From: JAYQKL01 sp049889415
Lineage (GTDB): Bacteria; Pseudomonadota; Alphaproteobacteria; RS24
Assembly: GCA_049889415.1 (NCBI GenBank)
Contig: JBMHDL010000006.1
Location: 310,001-374,000 of the forward strand
Reading direction: 5' to 3'
DNA length: 64,000 nucleotides
Part shown: piece by piece, positions 8,495 through 18,178 of the stretch
How the letters are laid out: each line of letters starts with the position of its first letter
How positions within the stretch are numbered: the first letter of the stretch is position 1
Made by a program: the position numbers and the translations under genes
The notes under the pieces: model-generated
Database searches by the model: none
Told to the model about the DNA's origin: nothing
Seen by the model: only the letters and a program-made list of their open reading frames with translations

Positions 8495-8645
8495 TTGATG
8501 ATTTTTTTACCTTTGACGTCTGTTTTTTTTCTTTTGAAAGCCTGTTTCGCTTGTTGGTGGAACTGAATGTTGCCTAATCTGCAGATATGGATAAGCCTTG
8601 CTGCTCGCGAATCAAGCAGGGTCGTAAATCAGGAGATAGTGATAT

Positions 8646-9815
8646 ATGAACATTCATGAGTACCAGGCAAAACAGGTCTTGAAAGAGTTCGGCGTTGTTG
8701 TGCCTGAGGGGGGTGTGGCCTTTACACCGGAAGAAGCGGTTGCGGCGGCTGAAAAACTCGGTGGCCCCGTTTGGGTCGTTAAATCACAAATTCATGCTGG
8801 TGGCCGTGGCAAGGGTGGCGGTGTCAAAGTTGTCAAGTCGATTGAAGAGGTACGCGCCGAGGCCGACCGTATGCTTGGCATGACATTGGTGACGCATCAG
8901 ACCGGACCCGAGGGCAAAGAGGTCGGGCGTGTTTATGTTGAAGACGGATCCGACATTGCCCGTGAGCTGTATCTTTCCATTCTGGTTGACCGCGCAACTT
9001 CGCGCGTGTCTTTTATCGCTTCAACCGAAGGCGGGATGGACATTGAGGAAGTTGCGGCCGAGACGCCTGAAAAAATCCTTACTCTGTCGATTGACCCAGC
9101 CAGCGGCATTTCCGGCCATCATGGACGCCGGATCGCTTATGCGCTGGGTCTGGAGGGGGACCAGGTCAAGCAGGGCGTCAAGCTGATCAATAATCTTTAC
9201 ACCGCATTTGTTGAAAAAGACATGAGCCTGTTGGAGATCAATCCGCTGGTCGTCACCGGAGGCGGCGATCTGGTATGTCTGGACGCCAAGGTCAATTTTG
9301 ACGGCAACGCGCTCTACCGGCATCCCGACATTGTTGAATTGCGTGATTTGTCCGAAGAGGACCCAGCCGAGGTCGAGGCGTCCAAATTCGATCTCAACTA
9401 CATCACTTTGGACGGCACGATCGGCTGCATGGTCAATGGCGCCGGTCTGGCCATGGCGACGATGGACATTATCAAATTATACGGCGCGGAACCGGCAAAT
9501 TTCCTTGATGTCGGCGGCGGCGCGACCAAGGAAAAAGTCACGGAAGCCTTCAAGATCATTTTGTCGGACAGCAATGTTGAGGGCATTCTGGTCAATATTT
9601 TCGGCGGCATTATGCGCTGTGACATTATCGCCGAGGGCGTGGTCGCCGCCGCTAAGGAACTGAGCCTGAATGTGCCACTCGTCGTGCGCCTGGAAGGTAC
9701 CAATGTAGAATTGGGCAAGGAAATCATGGCGAATTCCGGCCTCGCCATCATCCCGGCCGATAACCTTGATGATGCCGCGGAAAAAATTGTCGCCGCTGTA
9801 AAGGAGGCCGCGTAA
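8646..9815 (+). CDS. sucC: Succinyl-CoA synthetase (ADP-forming) beta subunit
   Basis: A 389-residue ATP-grasp subunit. MNIHEYQAKQVLKEFGV is the typical N-terminus, WVVKSQIHAGGRGKGGGVK is the nucleotide-binding block, LLEINPLVVT holds metal ligands, and NIFGGIMRCD is near the C-terminus. With SucD it converts succinyl-CoA, phosphate and nucleoside diphosphate to succinate, CoA and NTP. Its stop overlaps the sucD ATG by one base, and the sucD ribosome site AAGGAGG (9801-9807) lies inside sucC. Confidence 0.97.
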   Translation: MNIHEYQAKQVLKEFGVVVPEGGVAFTPEEAVAAAEKLGGPVWVVKSQIHAGGRGKGGGVKVVKSIEEVRAEADRMLGMTLVTHQTGPEGKEVGRVYVEDGSDIARELYLSILVDRATSRVSFIASTEGGMDIEEVAAETPEKILTLSIDPASGISGHHGRRIAYALGLEGDQVKQGVKLINNLYTAFVEKDMSLLEINPLVVTGGGDLVCLDAKVNFDGNALYRHPDIVELRDLSEEDPAEVEASKFDLNYITLDGTIGCMVNGAGLAMATMDIIKLYGAEPANFLDVGGGATKEKVTEAFKIILSDSNVEGILVNIFGGIMRCDIIAEGVVAAAKELSLNVPLVVRLEGTNVELGKEIMANSGLAIIPADNLDDAAEKIVAAVKEAA

Positions 9816-10690
9816 TGTCAGTTTTGATTAACAGGGACACAAAAGTCATCTGTCAGGGGTTCACCGGAAGCCAAGGCACATTTCATTCCGAACAGGCCAT
9901 TGCCTATGGCACGCAGATGGTCGGCGGCGTCACGCCGGGCCGTGGCGGGCAAACCCATCTTGACCTGCCGGTTTTCGACACGGTGGCTGATGCGGTCGTC
10001 CAGACCGGCGCCACCGCCTCGGCCATTTATGTTCCCCCACCTTTTGCCGCGGACGCCATTCTTGAGGCGATTGCCGCTGAGGTTGAACTGGCCGTCTGCA
10101 TCACGGAGGGCATTCCGGTTGCCGATATGGTGAAGGTCAAGCGGGCCCTGCAGGGCTCCAAAACCCGTCTGGTCGGCCCGAATTGTCCCGGCGTCATCAC
10201 GCCCGGCGAATGCAAAATCGGCATCATGCCGGGTCACATTCATACTCCCGGCAGCGTCGGTGTGGTTTCACGGTCTGGCACATTGACCTATGAGGCGGTG
10301 GCCCAGACAACGGCAGCCGGCCTCGGTCAATCCACCTGCATCGGCATTGGTGGTGATCCGGTAAACGGAACCAATTTTATTGACTGTCTTGAAATGTTCC
10401 TTGCTGACGACCAGACCGAGTCGATCATCATGATCGGTGAAATCGGCGGCTCGGCGGAAGAGGAGGCGGCAGCATTTTTGCAGCAATCCAAGGTGAAAAA
10501 GCCGATGGTCGGCTTCATCGCCGGCGTCACGGCACCACCGGGGCGCACAATGGGTCATGCCGGTGCGATCGTCTCGGGCGGTCAAGGCGGCGCTGAGGAT
10601 AAGATGGAGGCCATGCGCTCTGCCGGGATACGGGTGTCCCCGTCTCCGGCGGCATTGGGCACGACCCTGGTGGAGGTTTTGAAAGGCTGA
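9815..10690 (+). CDS. sucD: Succinyl-CoA synthetase alpha subunit
   Basis: A 291-residue subunit with the CoA-binding N-terminal Rossmann domain (VICQGFTGSQGTFHSEQAI) and GPNCPGVITPGECKIGIMPG. The phosphohistidine block GHAGAIVSGGQGGAEDKM is at about residues 248-265, with the histidine that is phosphorylated during catalysis. It partners SucC, overlaps it by one base, and is 61 bases before sucA. Confidence 0.97.
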   Translation: MSVLINRDTKVICQGFTGSQGTFHSEQAIAYGTQMVGGVTPGRGGQTHLDLPVFDTVADAVVQTGATASAIYVPPPFAADAILEAIAAEVELAVCITEGIPVADMVKVKRALQGSKTRLVGPNCPGVITPGECKIGIMPGHIHTPGSVGVVSRSGTLTYEAVAQTTAAGLGQSTCIGIGGDPVNGTNFIDCLEMFLADDQTESIIMIGEIGGSAEEEAAAFLQQSKVKKPMVGFIAGVTAPPGRTMGHAGAIVSGGQGGAEDKMEAMRSAGIRVSPSPAALGTTLVEVLKG

Positions 10691-10751
10691 CACCAGACGG
10701 ACACGGGACAAGCGGCAGACCAGCTTTGAAGACACTTTATGAGGCACAAAA

Positions 10752-13700
10752 GTGAGCAAGCATGAGGAAAATAATCTGGCAACCGGTACGGGCCGATATG
10801 AAACGGCTTTTCTGGACGGTGCCAATGCGCTTTACATTGAACAGCAATATGAGCGCTACCGCTTGTCCCCCAGTTCAGTCAGTGCCGAGTGGCGCAGCTA
10901 TTTTGACAGCCTGAACGATACGGCCACGCCGATGCGGGCCTCTTGGGAGCGGGGCAACTGGTCGCGAACCGGTGAAGATGAACTGACCTCTGCCTTTGAC
11001 AGCAATTGGCATGTTGATGGCGCCGAAATGGCGATCAAAATCGCCCGACATCACGAGCAGTCAAAACCTGAAGATCCGGAGTTAAGCGCTGACGAACTGC
11101 GCGCCGCCACATTGGATTCGGTGCGCGCCGTCATGATGATCCGGGCCTATCGTGTTCGTGGCCACCGCGCCGCAGATCTTGACCCACTCGGCATCGAACC
11201 GGCCGGCTATCACCCGGAACTGGACCCGGCTTCCTATGGTTTTGCCGAAGAGGATATGGACCGCGAGATTTTCATTGACTATATGCTTGGTCTGGAAAAG
11301 GCCACAATCCGCGACATGGTTGATATTCTCAAGCGTACTTATTGCGGACATTTTGCCGTCGAGTTCATGCATATCTCAAATCCCGAGGAAAAGGCCTGGT
11401 TACAGGAGCGCATGGAGGGACCGGACAAGGAGATCCAGTTCACGCATGAGGGCAAGCGGGCGATTTTCCAGAAACTGGTTGAGGCGGAGGGCATTGAGCG
11501 GTTTCTAGACGTCAAATATACCGGCACGAAACGCTTTGGTTTGGATGGCGGTGAAGCCATGGTTCCCGCCCTTGAGCAGATCATCAAGCGCGGCGGTAAT
11601 CTCGGGGTCAAGGAAATCGTTATCGGCATGCCGCATCGCGGCCGCTTGAATGTCTTGACCAATGTCATGGCAAAACCGTTCCGCGCCTTGTTCCATGAGT
11701 TCAAGGGCGGCTCGGCCAACCCTGAAGATGTTGAAGGGTCCGGCGATGTGAAATACCATTTGGGCACGTCGGCCGACCGCGAATTTGACGGCAATATCGT
11801 GCATTTGTCCTTGACCCCCAACCCGTCGCATCTGGAGGCGGTCGATCCGGTTGTGCTCGGCAAGTCCAGAGCCAAGCAGGATATTTTCAACAATGGGGAA
11901 GCCTTGGCTGACCGCGGCACCGTTATTCCCCTGTTGCTGCATGGTGATGCCGCGTTTGCCGGTCAGGGCATTGTCGCCGAATGTCTAGGTCTGTCCGGTT
12001 TACGTGGGCATAAATCCGGCGGCTCCATTCATTTCATCATTAACAACCAGATCGGGTTTACGACCAATCCGCGTTTCTCCCGCTCCTCGCCCTACCCGTC
12101 TGATGTCGCGAAAATGGTTGAAGCGCCGATATTCCATGTGAACGGGGATGATCCGGAAGCTGTTGTTCATGCCGCAAAAGTGGCGACGGAATTCCGTCAG
12201 AAATTCCTCAAGCCTGTGGTCATTGACATGTTCTGCTACCGGCGCTTCGGCCATAATGAGGGGGATGAGCCTGCGTTCACGCAACCCATCATGTATTCCA
12301 AAATCAAGAAACATGAATCCGTGGTTAAAGTCTATGCCGAGCGTTTGGTGTCCGAGGGGATCATCACCCAGGAGCAAGCCGATCAGGCGGTGACGGAATA
12401 CCGAGCCCTGCTTGAAGAGGATTTCGAAGCGGCCAATGATTACAAGCCCAATAAGGCGGACTGGCTGGACGGGCGATGGTCAGGGCTGCGACGCAAGGAA
12501 GAGGGTGAACTGATCCGCGGCGAAACCGGTGTGGACGGCAAGATTTTGCGGGAACTCGGCGCCGCCTTGACCCATGTGCCGGAAGACTTCAACCTGCACC
12601 GCGCCCTTAAGCGCCAGATTGAGAACAAGCGGAAAATGTTTGAAACCGGCGAAGGTTTTGACTGGGCCACAGCCGAGTCTCTGGCTTTTGCGACATTGCT
12701 GCGTGAGGGCTTTCCGGTGCGTCTGTCCGGTCAGGACAGTGAGCGCGGTACCTTTTCGCAACGCCACAGCGTCCTGACGGACCAGGAAAATGAGAACCAG
12801 TACAAACCCCTCAATAACCTCGGCGAGGGTCAGGCCCGGTTTGAGGTCATCAACTCCATGTTGTCCGAAGCGGCGGTTCTGGGCTTTGAATATGGCTACA
12901 CGTTGGCCGAGCCCAATGCACTTGTATTGTGGGAGGCGCAGTTCGGAGATTTCGCTAATGGTGCCCAGGTCATTATTGATCAGTTCATTTCCTCCGCCGA
13001 AGCCAAATGGCTGCGCATGTCCGGCCTGGTGATGCTGTTGCCGCATGGCTATGAGGGACAGGGGCCTGAACACAGTTCCGCCCGCCTTGAGCGCTATCTG
13101 CAATTATGTGCCGAAGACAATATGCAGGTTGCCAATGTGACCACGCCGTCAAATTATTTTCATATCCTGCGCCGGCAGATGCACCGCAATTTCCGCAAGC
13201 CGCTTATTCTGATGACCCCGAAATCCCTTTTGCGGCATAAAAAATGCGTTTCACGGTTGGAAGAGATGGAGCCGGGCTCGACTTTCCACCGGGTTTTGTG
13301 GGATGACGGGGATGTCCGCCTCAACAACACGCTGCAGGCGCCCGAAAAAATCCGCCGGGTCGTCTTGTGCACAGGAAAGGTTTATTTTGACCTTTATGAG
13401 GCGCGCGAGGCGCTGGGGATCGATGACGTCTATCTGATGCGAATTGAACAACTCTATCCGTTCCCGCACAGTGCCCTGAAGGCCGAACTAGAGCCTTTCA
13501 AACATGCGGAAATTTTCTGGTGTCAGGAAGAACCGCGCAATATGGGTGGCTGGAGTTTTGTTGAACCGTTTATTGAGGATGTGTTGCTGGAATTAAAGGC
13601 AACCCATCAACGTCCGGTCTATGTCGGCCGCAAAGCTTCGGCGTCGACCGCAACCGGTCTGATGCGCCGTCACTTGGCGGAACGTGATGCCTTTATTGAG

Positions 13701-13766
13701 CAGGTGTTCTCTGAGGAAGCGGTCAATGGGGTAACCCCGAAAGCCAATGGCAAGGTCAAAGAGTGA
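10752..13766 (+). CDS. sucA: 2-oxoglutarate dehydrogenase E1 component
   Basis: A 1004-residue thiamine-diphosphate enzyme. The short N-terminal E2-docking segment FLDGANALYIEQQYERYRLS is at about residues 19-38. Active-site blocks include GMPHRGRLNVL, HGDAAFAGQGIVAE, the GHKSGGSIHFIINNQIGFT stretch, and RFGHNEGDEP. The start is GTG at 10752 with GAGG just upstream; no nearby in-frame ATG fits. It decarboxylates 2-oxoglutarate and transfers the succinyl group to SucB. First gene of sucA-sucB-lpdA. Confidence 0.97.
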   Translation: MSKHEENNLATGTGRYETAFLDGANALYIEQQYERYRLSPSSVSAEWRSYFDSLNDTATPMRASWERGNWSRTGEDELTSAFDSNWHVDGAEMAIKIARHHEQSKPEDPELSADELRAATLDSVRAVMMIRAYRVRGHRAADLDPLGIEPAGYHPELDPASYGFAEEDMDREIFIDYMLGLEKATIRDMVDILKRTYCGHFAVEFMHISNPEEKAWLQERMEGPDKEIQFTHEGKRAIFQKLVEAEGIERFLDVKYTGTKRFGLDGGEAMVPALEQIIKRGGNLGVKEIVIGMPHRGRLNVLTNVMAKPFRALFHEFKGGSANPEDVEGSGDVKYHLGTSADREFDGNIVHLSLTPNPSHLEAVDPVVLGKSRAKQDIFNNGEALADRGTVIPLLLHGDAAFAGQGIVAECLGLSGLRGHKSGGSIHFIINNQIGFTTNPRFSRSSPYPSDVAKMVEAPIFHVNGDDPEAVVHAAKVATEFRQKFLKPVVIDMFCYRRFGHNEGDEPAFTQPIMYSKIKKHESVVKVYAERLVSEGIITQEQADQAVTEYRALLEEDFEAANDYKPNKADWLDGRWSGLRRKEEGELIRGETGVDGKILRELGAALTHVPEDFNLHRALKRQIENKRKMFETGEGFDWATAESLAFATLLREGFPVRLSGQDSERGTFSQRHSVLTDQENENQYKPLNNLGEGQARFEVINSMLSEAAVLGFEYGYTLAEPNALVLWEAQFGDFANGAQVIIDQFISSAEAKWLRMSGLVMLLPHGYEGQGPEHSSARLERYLQLCAEDNMQVANVTTPSNYFHILRRQMHRNFRKPLILMTPKSLLRHKKCVSRLEEMEPGSTFHRVLWDDGDVRLNNTLQAPEKIRRVVLCTGKVYFDLYEAREALGIDDVYLMRIEQLYPFPHSALKAELEPFKHAEIFWCQEEPRNMGGWSFVEPFIEDVLLELKATHQRPVYVGRKASASTATGLMRRHLAERDAFIEQVFSEEAVNGVTPKANGKVKE

Positions 13767-13773
13767 GGATATC

Positions 13774-15021
13774 ATGACAAAGGAAATCCGCGTTCCGACT
13801 CTGGGTGAGTCAATTACGGAAGCAACCGTCGCCCAATGGTACAAGCAGCCGGGTGAAGCTGTTGCGGTTGATGAGCCGCTATGTGAGCTTGAAACCGACA
13901 AGGTGACGATTGAGGTGCCGGCGCCGTCGGCCGGAGTGATGGGTGACATTCTTGCGGCTGATGGTGCGACGGTTGAAGTCGGTGCTATGCTTGGGTCCAT
14001 TGAAGAGGGCGACGCAACAGCGCCTGCGGCCGCGCCCGTGGCGGCATCCGAAGCTGAGAGGCAAACTGAAACGGCAGCCCCCGCGCCTGTTTCCGGTCCT
14101 GTTTCCGCCTTCGAGACGGATAATGTGTTGGCTCCTTCCGTGCGCCGCCTGATTGATGAGCATGGTCTTGACCCGTCCAAAATTGCCGGTACCGGCAAGG
14201 GTGGCCGTTTGACCAAATCCGATGTTCTCAACGCCATATCGGGCAGCCCTGCTTCAGCCGGTACACCGGTCTCCGCGCCACTGCCGGACATGCCGGACAT
14301 GCCGGCCAGTCAACCGGTTCAGGGCGGCGAAGAGCGCGTGCGCATGACCCGCCTGCGTCAGACCATCGCCAAACGCCTCAAGGACTCGCAAAACACGGCG
14401 GCCATGTTGACCACTTTCAATGAGGTGGATATGAGCGCGCTGATGGAGACACGCAGCGAATATAAGGAGAAGTTTGAGGCCAAGCACGGCATCAAGCTCG
14501 GCTTTATGAGCTTTTTCGTCAAAGCCTGTGTGACGGCGTTGCAGGAGATCCCAGCCGTCAATGCTGAGATTGACGGCGATGAAATTGTTTACAAGCACTA
14601 TGTCAATATGGGGGTTGCGGTCGGTACCGATAAGGGACTGGTTGTGCCGGTCCTCAAAAACGCCCAGGATATGGGTTTTTCCGAAATCGAAAAGACGATT
14701 GCGGGATATGGCGAAATGGCGCGGTCCGGAGGGTTGAGCATTGCCGATCTGTCCGGCGGCACATTCACCATCTCCAATGGAGGGGTTTACGGTTCTTTAA
14801 TGTCAACGCCGATTTTGAACGCCCCGCAATCTGGCATTCTCGGGATGCATAAAATTGAACAGCGGCCGGTGGTGGTGAATGGCGAAATCGTCATCCGCCC
14901 GATGATGTATCTCGCGCTGAGTTATGATCACCGCATTGTTGACGGCAAGGAAGCGGTGACGTTTCTGGTGCGGGTGAAAGAAGGGATTGAAAACCCTGAG
15001 CGGCTGCTTTTGGGACTCTAG
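13774..15021 (+). CDS. sucB: 2-oxoglutarate dehydrogenase E2, dihydrolipoyl succinyltransferase
   Basis: A 415-residue protein with one lipoyl domain (lysine in ELETDKVTIEVPAP, about residues 41-54), an Ala/Pro-rich linker, and an E1/E3-binding domain (LAPSVRRLIDEHGLDPSKI, about 119-137). A second linker follows with the repeated unit PDM, then the catalytic domain ending in SYDHRIVDGKEAV with the catalytic histidine. The start at 13774 is 7 bases after the sucA stop and is preceded by GTGAGGA; an upstream in-frame ATG at 13747 lies inside sucA. Confidence 0.96.
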   Translation: MTKEIRVPTLGESITEATVAQWYKQPGEAVAVDEPLCELETDKVTIEVPAPSAGVMGDILAADGATVEVGAMLGSIEEGDATAPAAAPVAASEAERQTETAAPAPVSGPVSAFETDNVLAPSVRRLIDEHGLDPSKIAGTGKGGRLTKSDVLNAISGSPASAGTPVSAPLPDMPDMPASQPVQGGEERVRMTRLRQTIAKRLKDSQNTAAMLTTFNEVDMSALMETRSEYKEKFEAKHGIKLGFMSFFVKACVTALQEIPAVNAEIDGDEIVYKHYVNMGVAVGTDKGLVVPVLKNAQDMGFSEIEKTIAGYGEMARSGGLSIADLSGGTFTISNGGVYGSLMSTPILNAPQSGILGMHKIEQRPVVVNGEIVIRPMMYLALSYDHRIVDGKEAVTFLVRVKEGIENPERLLLGL

Positions 15022-15030
15022 GAGAGAAAA

Positions 15031-16437
15031 ATGTCTGACATGTATGATATGGTTGTAATCGGGTCCGGGCCGGGTGGTTATGTCTGTGCCATTCGGGCAT
15101 CCCAGCTCGGTATGAAAGTTGCCTGTGTTGACAAGCGTGGCGCACATGGCGGCACCTGCCTGAATGTTGGGTGTATTCCGTCCAAAGCCCTGCTGCACGC
15201 TTCCGAGATGTTCGAGCAGGCCGGTCATGCCGCCGCGATGGGTATTCAGCTCGGTAAACCGAAAGTCGATGTCGCCGCCATGATGGCTTACAAACAGGAG
15301 GGCATTCAGGGCAACACGCAGGGCATTGATTTCCTGTTCAAGAAAAACAAGGTTGATGATTTTATCGGAGCTGCGGAAATCAAGGATGCGGGGACCGTTG
15401 AGGTCAGCCTGAATGATGGCGGGACTAAAACCCTGCAGACCAAAAACATAGTCATTGCCACCGGATCGGATGTGGCGCCTTTGCCTGGGGTGGAGATTGA
15501 CGAACAGATGATTGTTTCCTCCACCGGGGCGCTGGAGTTTGACTCCGTCCCCAAAAGCATGGTGATTGTCGGTGCCGGCGTTATCGGGCTGGAACTGGGC
15601 TCGGTCTGGGCACGTCTCGGGACCCAGGTTACGGTCGTGGAATTTCTGGATCGCATCACTCCCGGCGTGGACGCCGAAACCGCCAAACAGTTTCAACGTG
15701 TCCTGAAAAAACAGGGCATGGATTTCCATCTCGGCAAGAAAGTGACCAAGGTCGAGAAGCTGAAAGCCAGCGCCAAGGTGACGATTGAACCGGCATCAGG
15801 TGAGGGTGAGGCCGAGACATTGTCGGCGGAAAAAGTGCTGGTCGCGATCGGTCGCCGCCCCTTCACGGACGGCTTGGGTCTGGAGAGTGTCGGTGTCAAG
15901 CTCGATGCACGTGGCCGGATAGAAACCGATGGGCATTTTGGCACCTCCGTGCCGGGCATTTATGCCATTGGTGATGTCATCACGGGCCCGATGCTGGCGC
16001 ATAAGGCTGAGGAGGAGGGCGTGGCCGTGGCTGAAAACTTGGCCGGCAAATCCGGCCATGTAAATTATGATGTCATTCCCGGCGTCATTTATACGGCGCC
16101 GGAACTGGCCTGGGTCGGCAAGACCGAGGAGGAACTGAAAGAGGCCGGTCAGGATTACAAGGTCGGCAAGTTTCCCTTCATGGCCAATGGTCGCGCCAAG
16201 GTCAACGGCACCACGGACGGTTTTGTCAAGGTGCTGGCTGATGCCGCCACCGACCGGGTGCTGGGCGTCCACATTCTTGGGCCGGAGGCCGGCAATATGA
16301 TTGCTGAAGCCTCAGTCGCTATGGAATTTGGCGCAAGTTCGGAAGACATTGCCCGCACCTGCCATGCGCATCCGACCTTGACCGAAGCCGTCAAAGAGGC
16401 GGCTTTGGATGTTGAGGGACGCGCTCTGCACATGTAA
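15031..16437 (+). CDS. lpdA: Dihydrolipoamide dehydrogenase (E3)
   Basis: A 468-residue flavoprotein disulfide reductase. FAD-binding VVIGSGPGGYVCAIRA is near the N-terminus, the redox-active disulfide is in GGTCLNVGCIPSKALLHAS, the NAD-binding block is MVIVGAGVIGLELGSVW, and the C-terminal base is in HAHPTLTEAVKEAAL. It reoxidises the lipoyl groups of SucB. It sits 9 bases after sucB, which marks it as the copy dedicated to this complex, although it may be shared with pyruvate dehydrogenase. Confidence 0.96.
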   Translation: MSDMYDMVVIGSGPGGYVCAIRASQLGMKVACVDKRGAHGGTCLNVGCIPSKALLHASEMFEQAGHAAAMGIQLGKPKVDVAAMMAYKQEGIQGNTQGIDFLFKKNKVDDFIGAAEIKDAGTVEVSLNDGGTKTLQTKNIVIATGSDVAPLPGVEIDEQMIVSSTGALEFDSVPKSMVIVGAGVIGLELGSVWARLGTQVTVVEFLDRITPGVDAETAKQFQRVLKKQGMDFHLGKKVTKVEKLKASAKVTIEPASGEGEAETLSAEKVLVAIGRRPFTDGLGLESVGVKLDARGRIETDGHFGTSVPGIYAIGDVITGPMLAHKAEEEGVAVAENLAGKSGHVNYDVIPGVIYTAPELAWVGKTEEELKEAGQDYKVGKFPFMANGRAKVNGTTDGFVKVLADAATDRVLGVHILGPEAGNMIAEASVAMEFGASSEDIARTCHAHPTLTEAVKEAALDVEGRALHM

Positions 16438-16457
16438 GCAGCCTGTAAAGACTCAGA

Positions 16458-17399
16458 TCAGTCGCGCTTCGCCCGTGGATGGGCTTTGGCATGCTCGCGT
16501 TCAATCTGACTGTCCTTGATTTTCGTGTAGACCTGGGTGGAGACAAGGCTTTTATGTCCCATCAACTCCTGTATGGTCCGCAGGTCCCCGCCACCGGCGA
16601 GAAGATGCGTGGCGAAGCTGTGCCGCAAGGCATGGGGTGTCACCGTATCGGGCAATCCGAGGGTTGTGCGCAGTTTCGCCACCATCATTTGAGCCAGACG
16701 CGGCGAATAGGGGTTGCCACGCCGACTTCGGAACAGCGCCGTATCCGCCTCGAAATCAAAAGGGGCCTGCTCGAGATAGGCTTGTATCAGCTCAATCACC
16801 ACCGGCAGCAGCGGGACTTCGCGCTGCTTGCCACCTTTGCCGGTGATCCGCAGCAGCATGTCCCCGTCTTTCGGTGCCTGACTGAAGGTCAAGGAAAGGG
16901 CTTCCGAGATGCGCAGACCGCAACCATACAGCAAGACCAGAAGTGCCCGGTCGCGGGTACCCTCCCAGGGGGTTTTGGCAAGCTTAACGGCCATTTCCAG
17001 CATTTCCATGGCATCATGCGGTTCCACCGGACGAGGCAAGTTTTGCGATGTTTTGGGGGATTTGATTTGTGTGAACGCCGGACTGACGGCATGGCCGGTC
17101 TGCTCCAGAAACCTGACAAAGGATTTGATTCCGGACAAGTTGCGCGCCAAGGCCCGACCACTGACGCCCAGTTCGCGCCGATGGGCCAGAAAAGCCCTCA
17201 AGGTCCGTAAGGGCAGGTTTGTGAAATCGGACAGACCAGCTTCACGCGTTTCGTAGTCTCTGAAAAAACTCAAAAACTGGATGAGGTCACGCCGGTAAAC
17301 ATCAAGTGTGTGCTTGCTCACCCGGCGTTGACTGTGCAGCATTTGCAGCCAAGCCTGCACCTGTTCATCGAGTTTTGGCGCGGCTGGGATTACGGTCAT
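16458..17399 (-). CDS. xerC: Tyrosine recombinase XerC
   Basis: A 313-residue site-specific recombinase. The N-terminal SAM-like DNA-binding domain spans about residues 1-115. The catalytic domain has the first arginine in GCGLRISEALSL, lysine in GKGGKQREVP, HALRHSFATHLL, GHKSLVSTQVYTKI with the nucleophilic tyrosine. The full R-K-H-R-H-Y set is visible. With XerD it resolves chromosome dimers at dif. It has no integron or phage features around it. It is convergent with lpdA and 9 bases downstream of the transaldolase gene. Confidence 0.9.
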   Translation of the reverse strand: MTVIPAAPKLDEQVQAWLQMLHSQRRVSKHTLDVYRRDLIQFLSFFRDYETREAGLSDFTNLPLRTLRAFLAHRRELGVSGRALARNLSGIKSFVRFLEQTGHAVSPAFTQIKSPKTSQNLPRPVEPHDAMEMLEMAVKLAKTPWEGTRDRALLVLLYGCGLRISEALSLTFSQAPKDGDMLLRITGKGGKQREVPLLPVVIELIQAYLEQAPFDFEADTALFRSRRGNPYSPRLAQMMVAKLRTTLGLPDTVTPHALRHSFATHLLAGGGDLRTIQELMGHKSLVSTQVYTKIKDSQIEREHAKAHPRAKRD

Positions 17400-17408
17400 G
17401 CAGCCTCG

Positions 17409-18065
17409 TTAGACGATTTTCTGTCCTGTTGCCGCCCAATCCGCCATAAAGGCATCCAGTCCCTTATCGGTCAGCGGGTGTTTGATGAGGCCGCGCAGAA
17501 CGCTGGGCGGAACCGTCGCGACGTCAGCTCCGATGAGCGCAGATTGGTGAATGTGATCAGGTGAACGCACCGAGGCAACAAGAATTTCAGTCTCCAGATC
17601 AGGATAATTGTCATAAATCTGGCGAATATCGGCAATCAGCCCCATACCATTGGCGCCGATGTCATCGAGCCGTCCGACAAAGGGGGAAATGAAGGCGGCG
17701 CCGGCTTTGGCGGCCATCAAGGCCTGATTGGCGGAAAAACACAGCGTGACATTAACCGCCCGCCCCATATCAGTAATGGCGCGTGTGGCCTTCAGGCCAT
17801 CAAGGGTCAGCGGCACCTTGATACAGACATTCTCGGCAATGGCGGCCAGTTCCCTGGCCTCGGCAATCATGGTGTCGGCGTCAAGGGCCGTCACTTCAGC
17901 GCTGACCGGACCGGATACCAGGTCACAAATTTCTGCGACCAGTTCCTTGAAATCCCGGCCGGATTTCGCAACCAGGGATGGGTTGGTTGTCACGCCGTCA
18001 ATCAATCCAGTTGCGTTGAGTTCCTTGATGTCGTCAGTGTCTGCTGTATCTACAAAAAATTTCAT
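17409..18065 (-). CDS. fsa: Fructose-6-phosphate aldolase / transaldolase, short (FSA/TAL) type
   Basis: A 218-residue TIM barrel of the short transaldolase family. The N-terminus MKFFVDTADTDDIKEL is characteristic. The Schiff-base lysine is in NVCIKVPLTLDGLKA, and the SPFVGRLDDIG loop is present. The start at 18065 is preceded by GGAGGCAGTC; a longer frame to 18203 has no support. Members act as transaldolases or as fructose-6-phosphate aldolases, which cannot be distinguished by eye. Next to priA and the atp operon, a common alphaproteobacterial arrangement. Confidence 0.88.
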   Translation of the reverse strand: MKFFVDTADTDDIKELNATGLIDGVTTNPSLVAKSGRDFKELVAEICDLVSGPVSAEVTALDADTMIAEARELAAIAENVCIKVPLTLDGLKATRAITDMGRAVNVTLCFSANQALMAAKAGAAFISPFVGRLDDIGANGMGLIADIRQIYDNYPDLETEILVASVRSPDHIHQSALIGADVATVPPSVLRGLIKHPLTDKGLDAFMADWAATGQKIV

Positions 18066-18178
18066 GACTGCCTCCTGCCTGATTATTAAAGCATGTTTCG
18101 TGGGTGCGGCAAGCCATTCCTCACGCCTGCATGCGTTTTCGTCTTGGCAAATGCTCTCGATTCGAAGACAGTCTGGAT

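Noticed and set aside
14803..15729. Minus-strand open frame opposite sucB/lpdA
   Set aside because: Shadow of two conserved coding regions without a start context.
16458..17399. xerC as evidence of an integron, phage integrase or genomic island
   Set aside because: Sequence and neighbours fit the chromosomal XerC; no attachment site, cassette array or tRNA target is seen.
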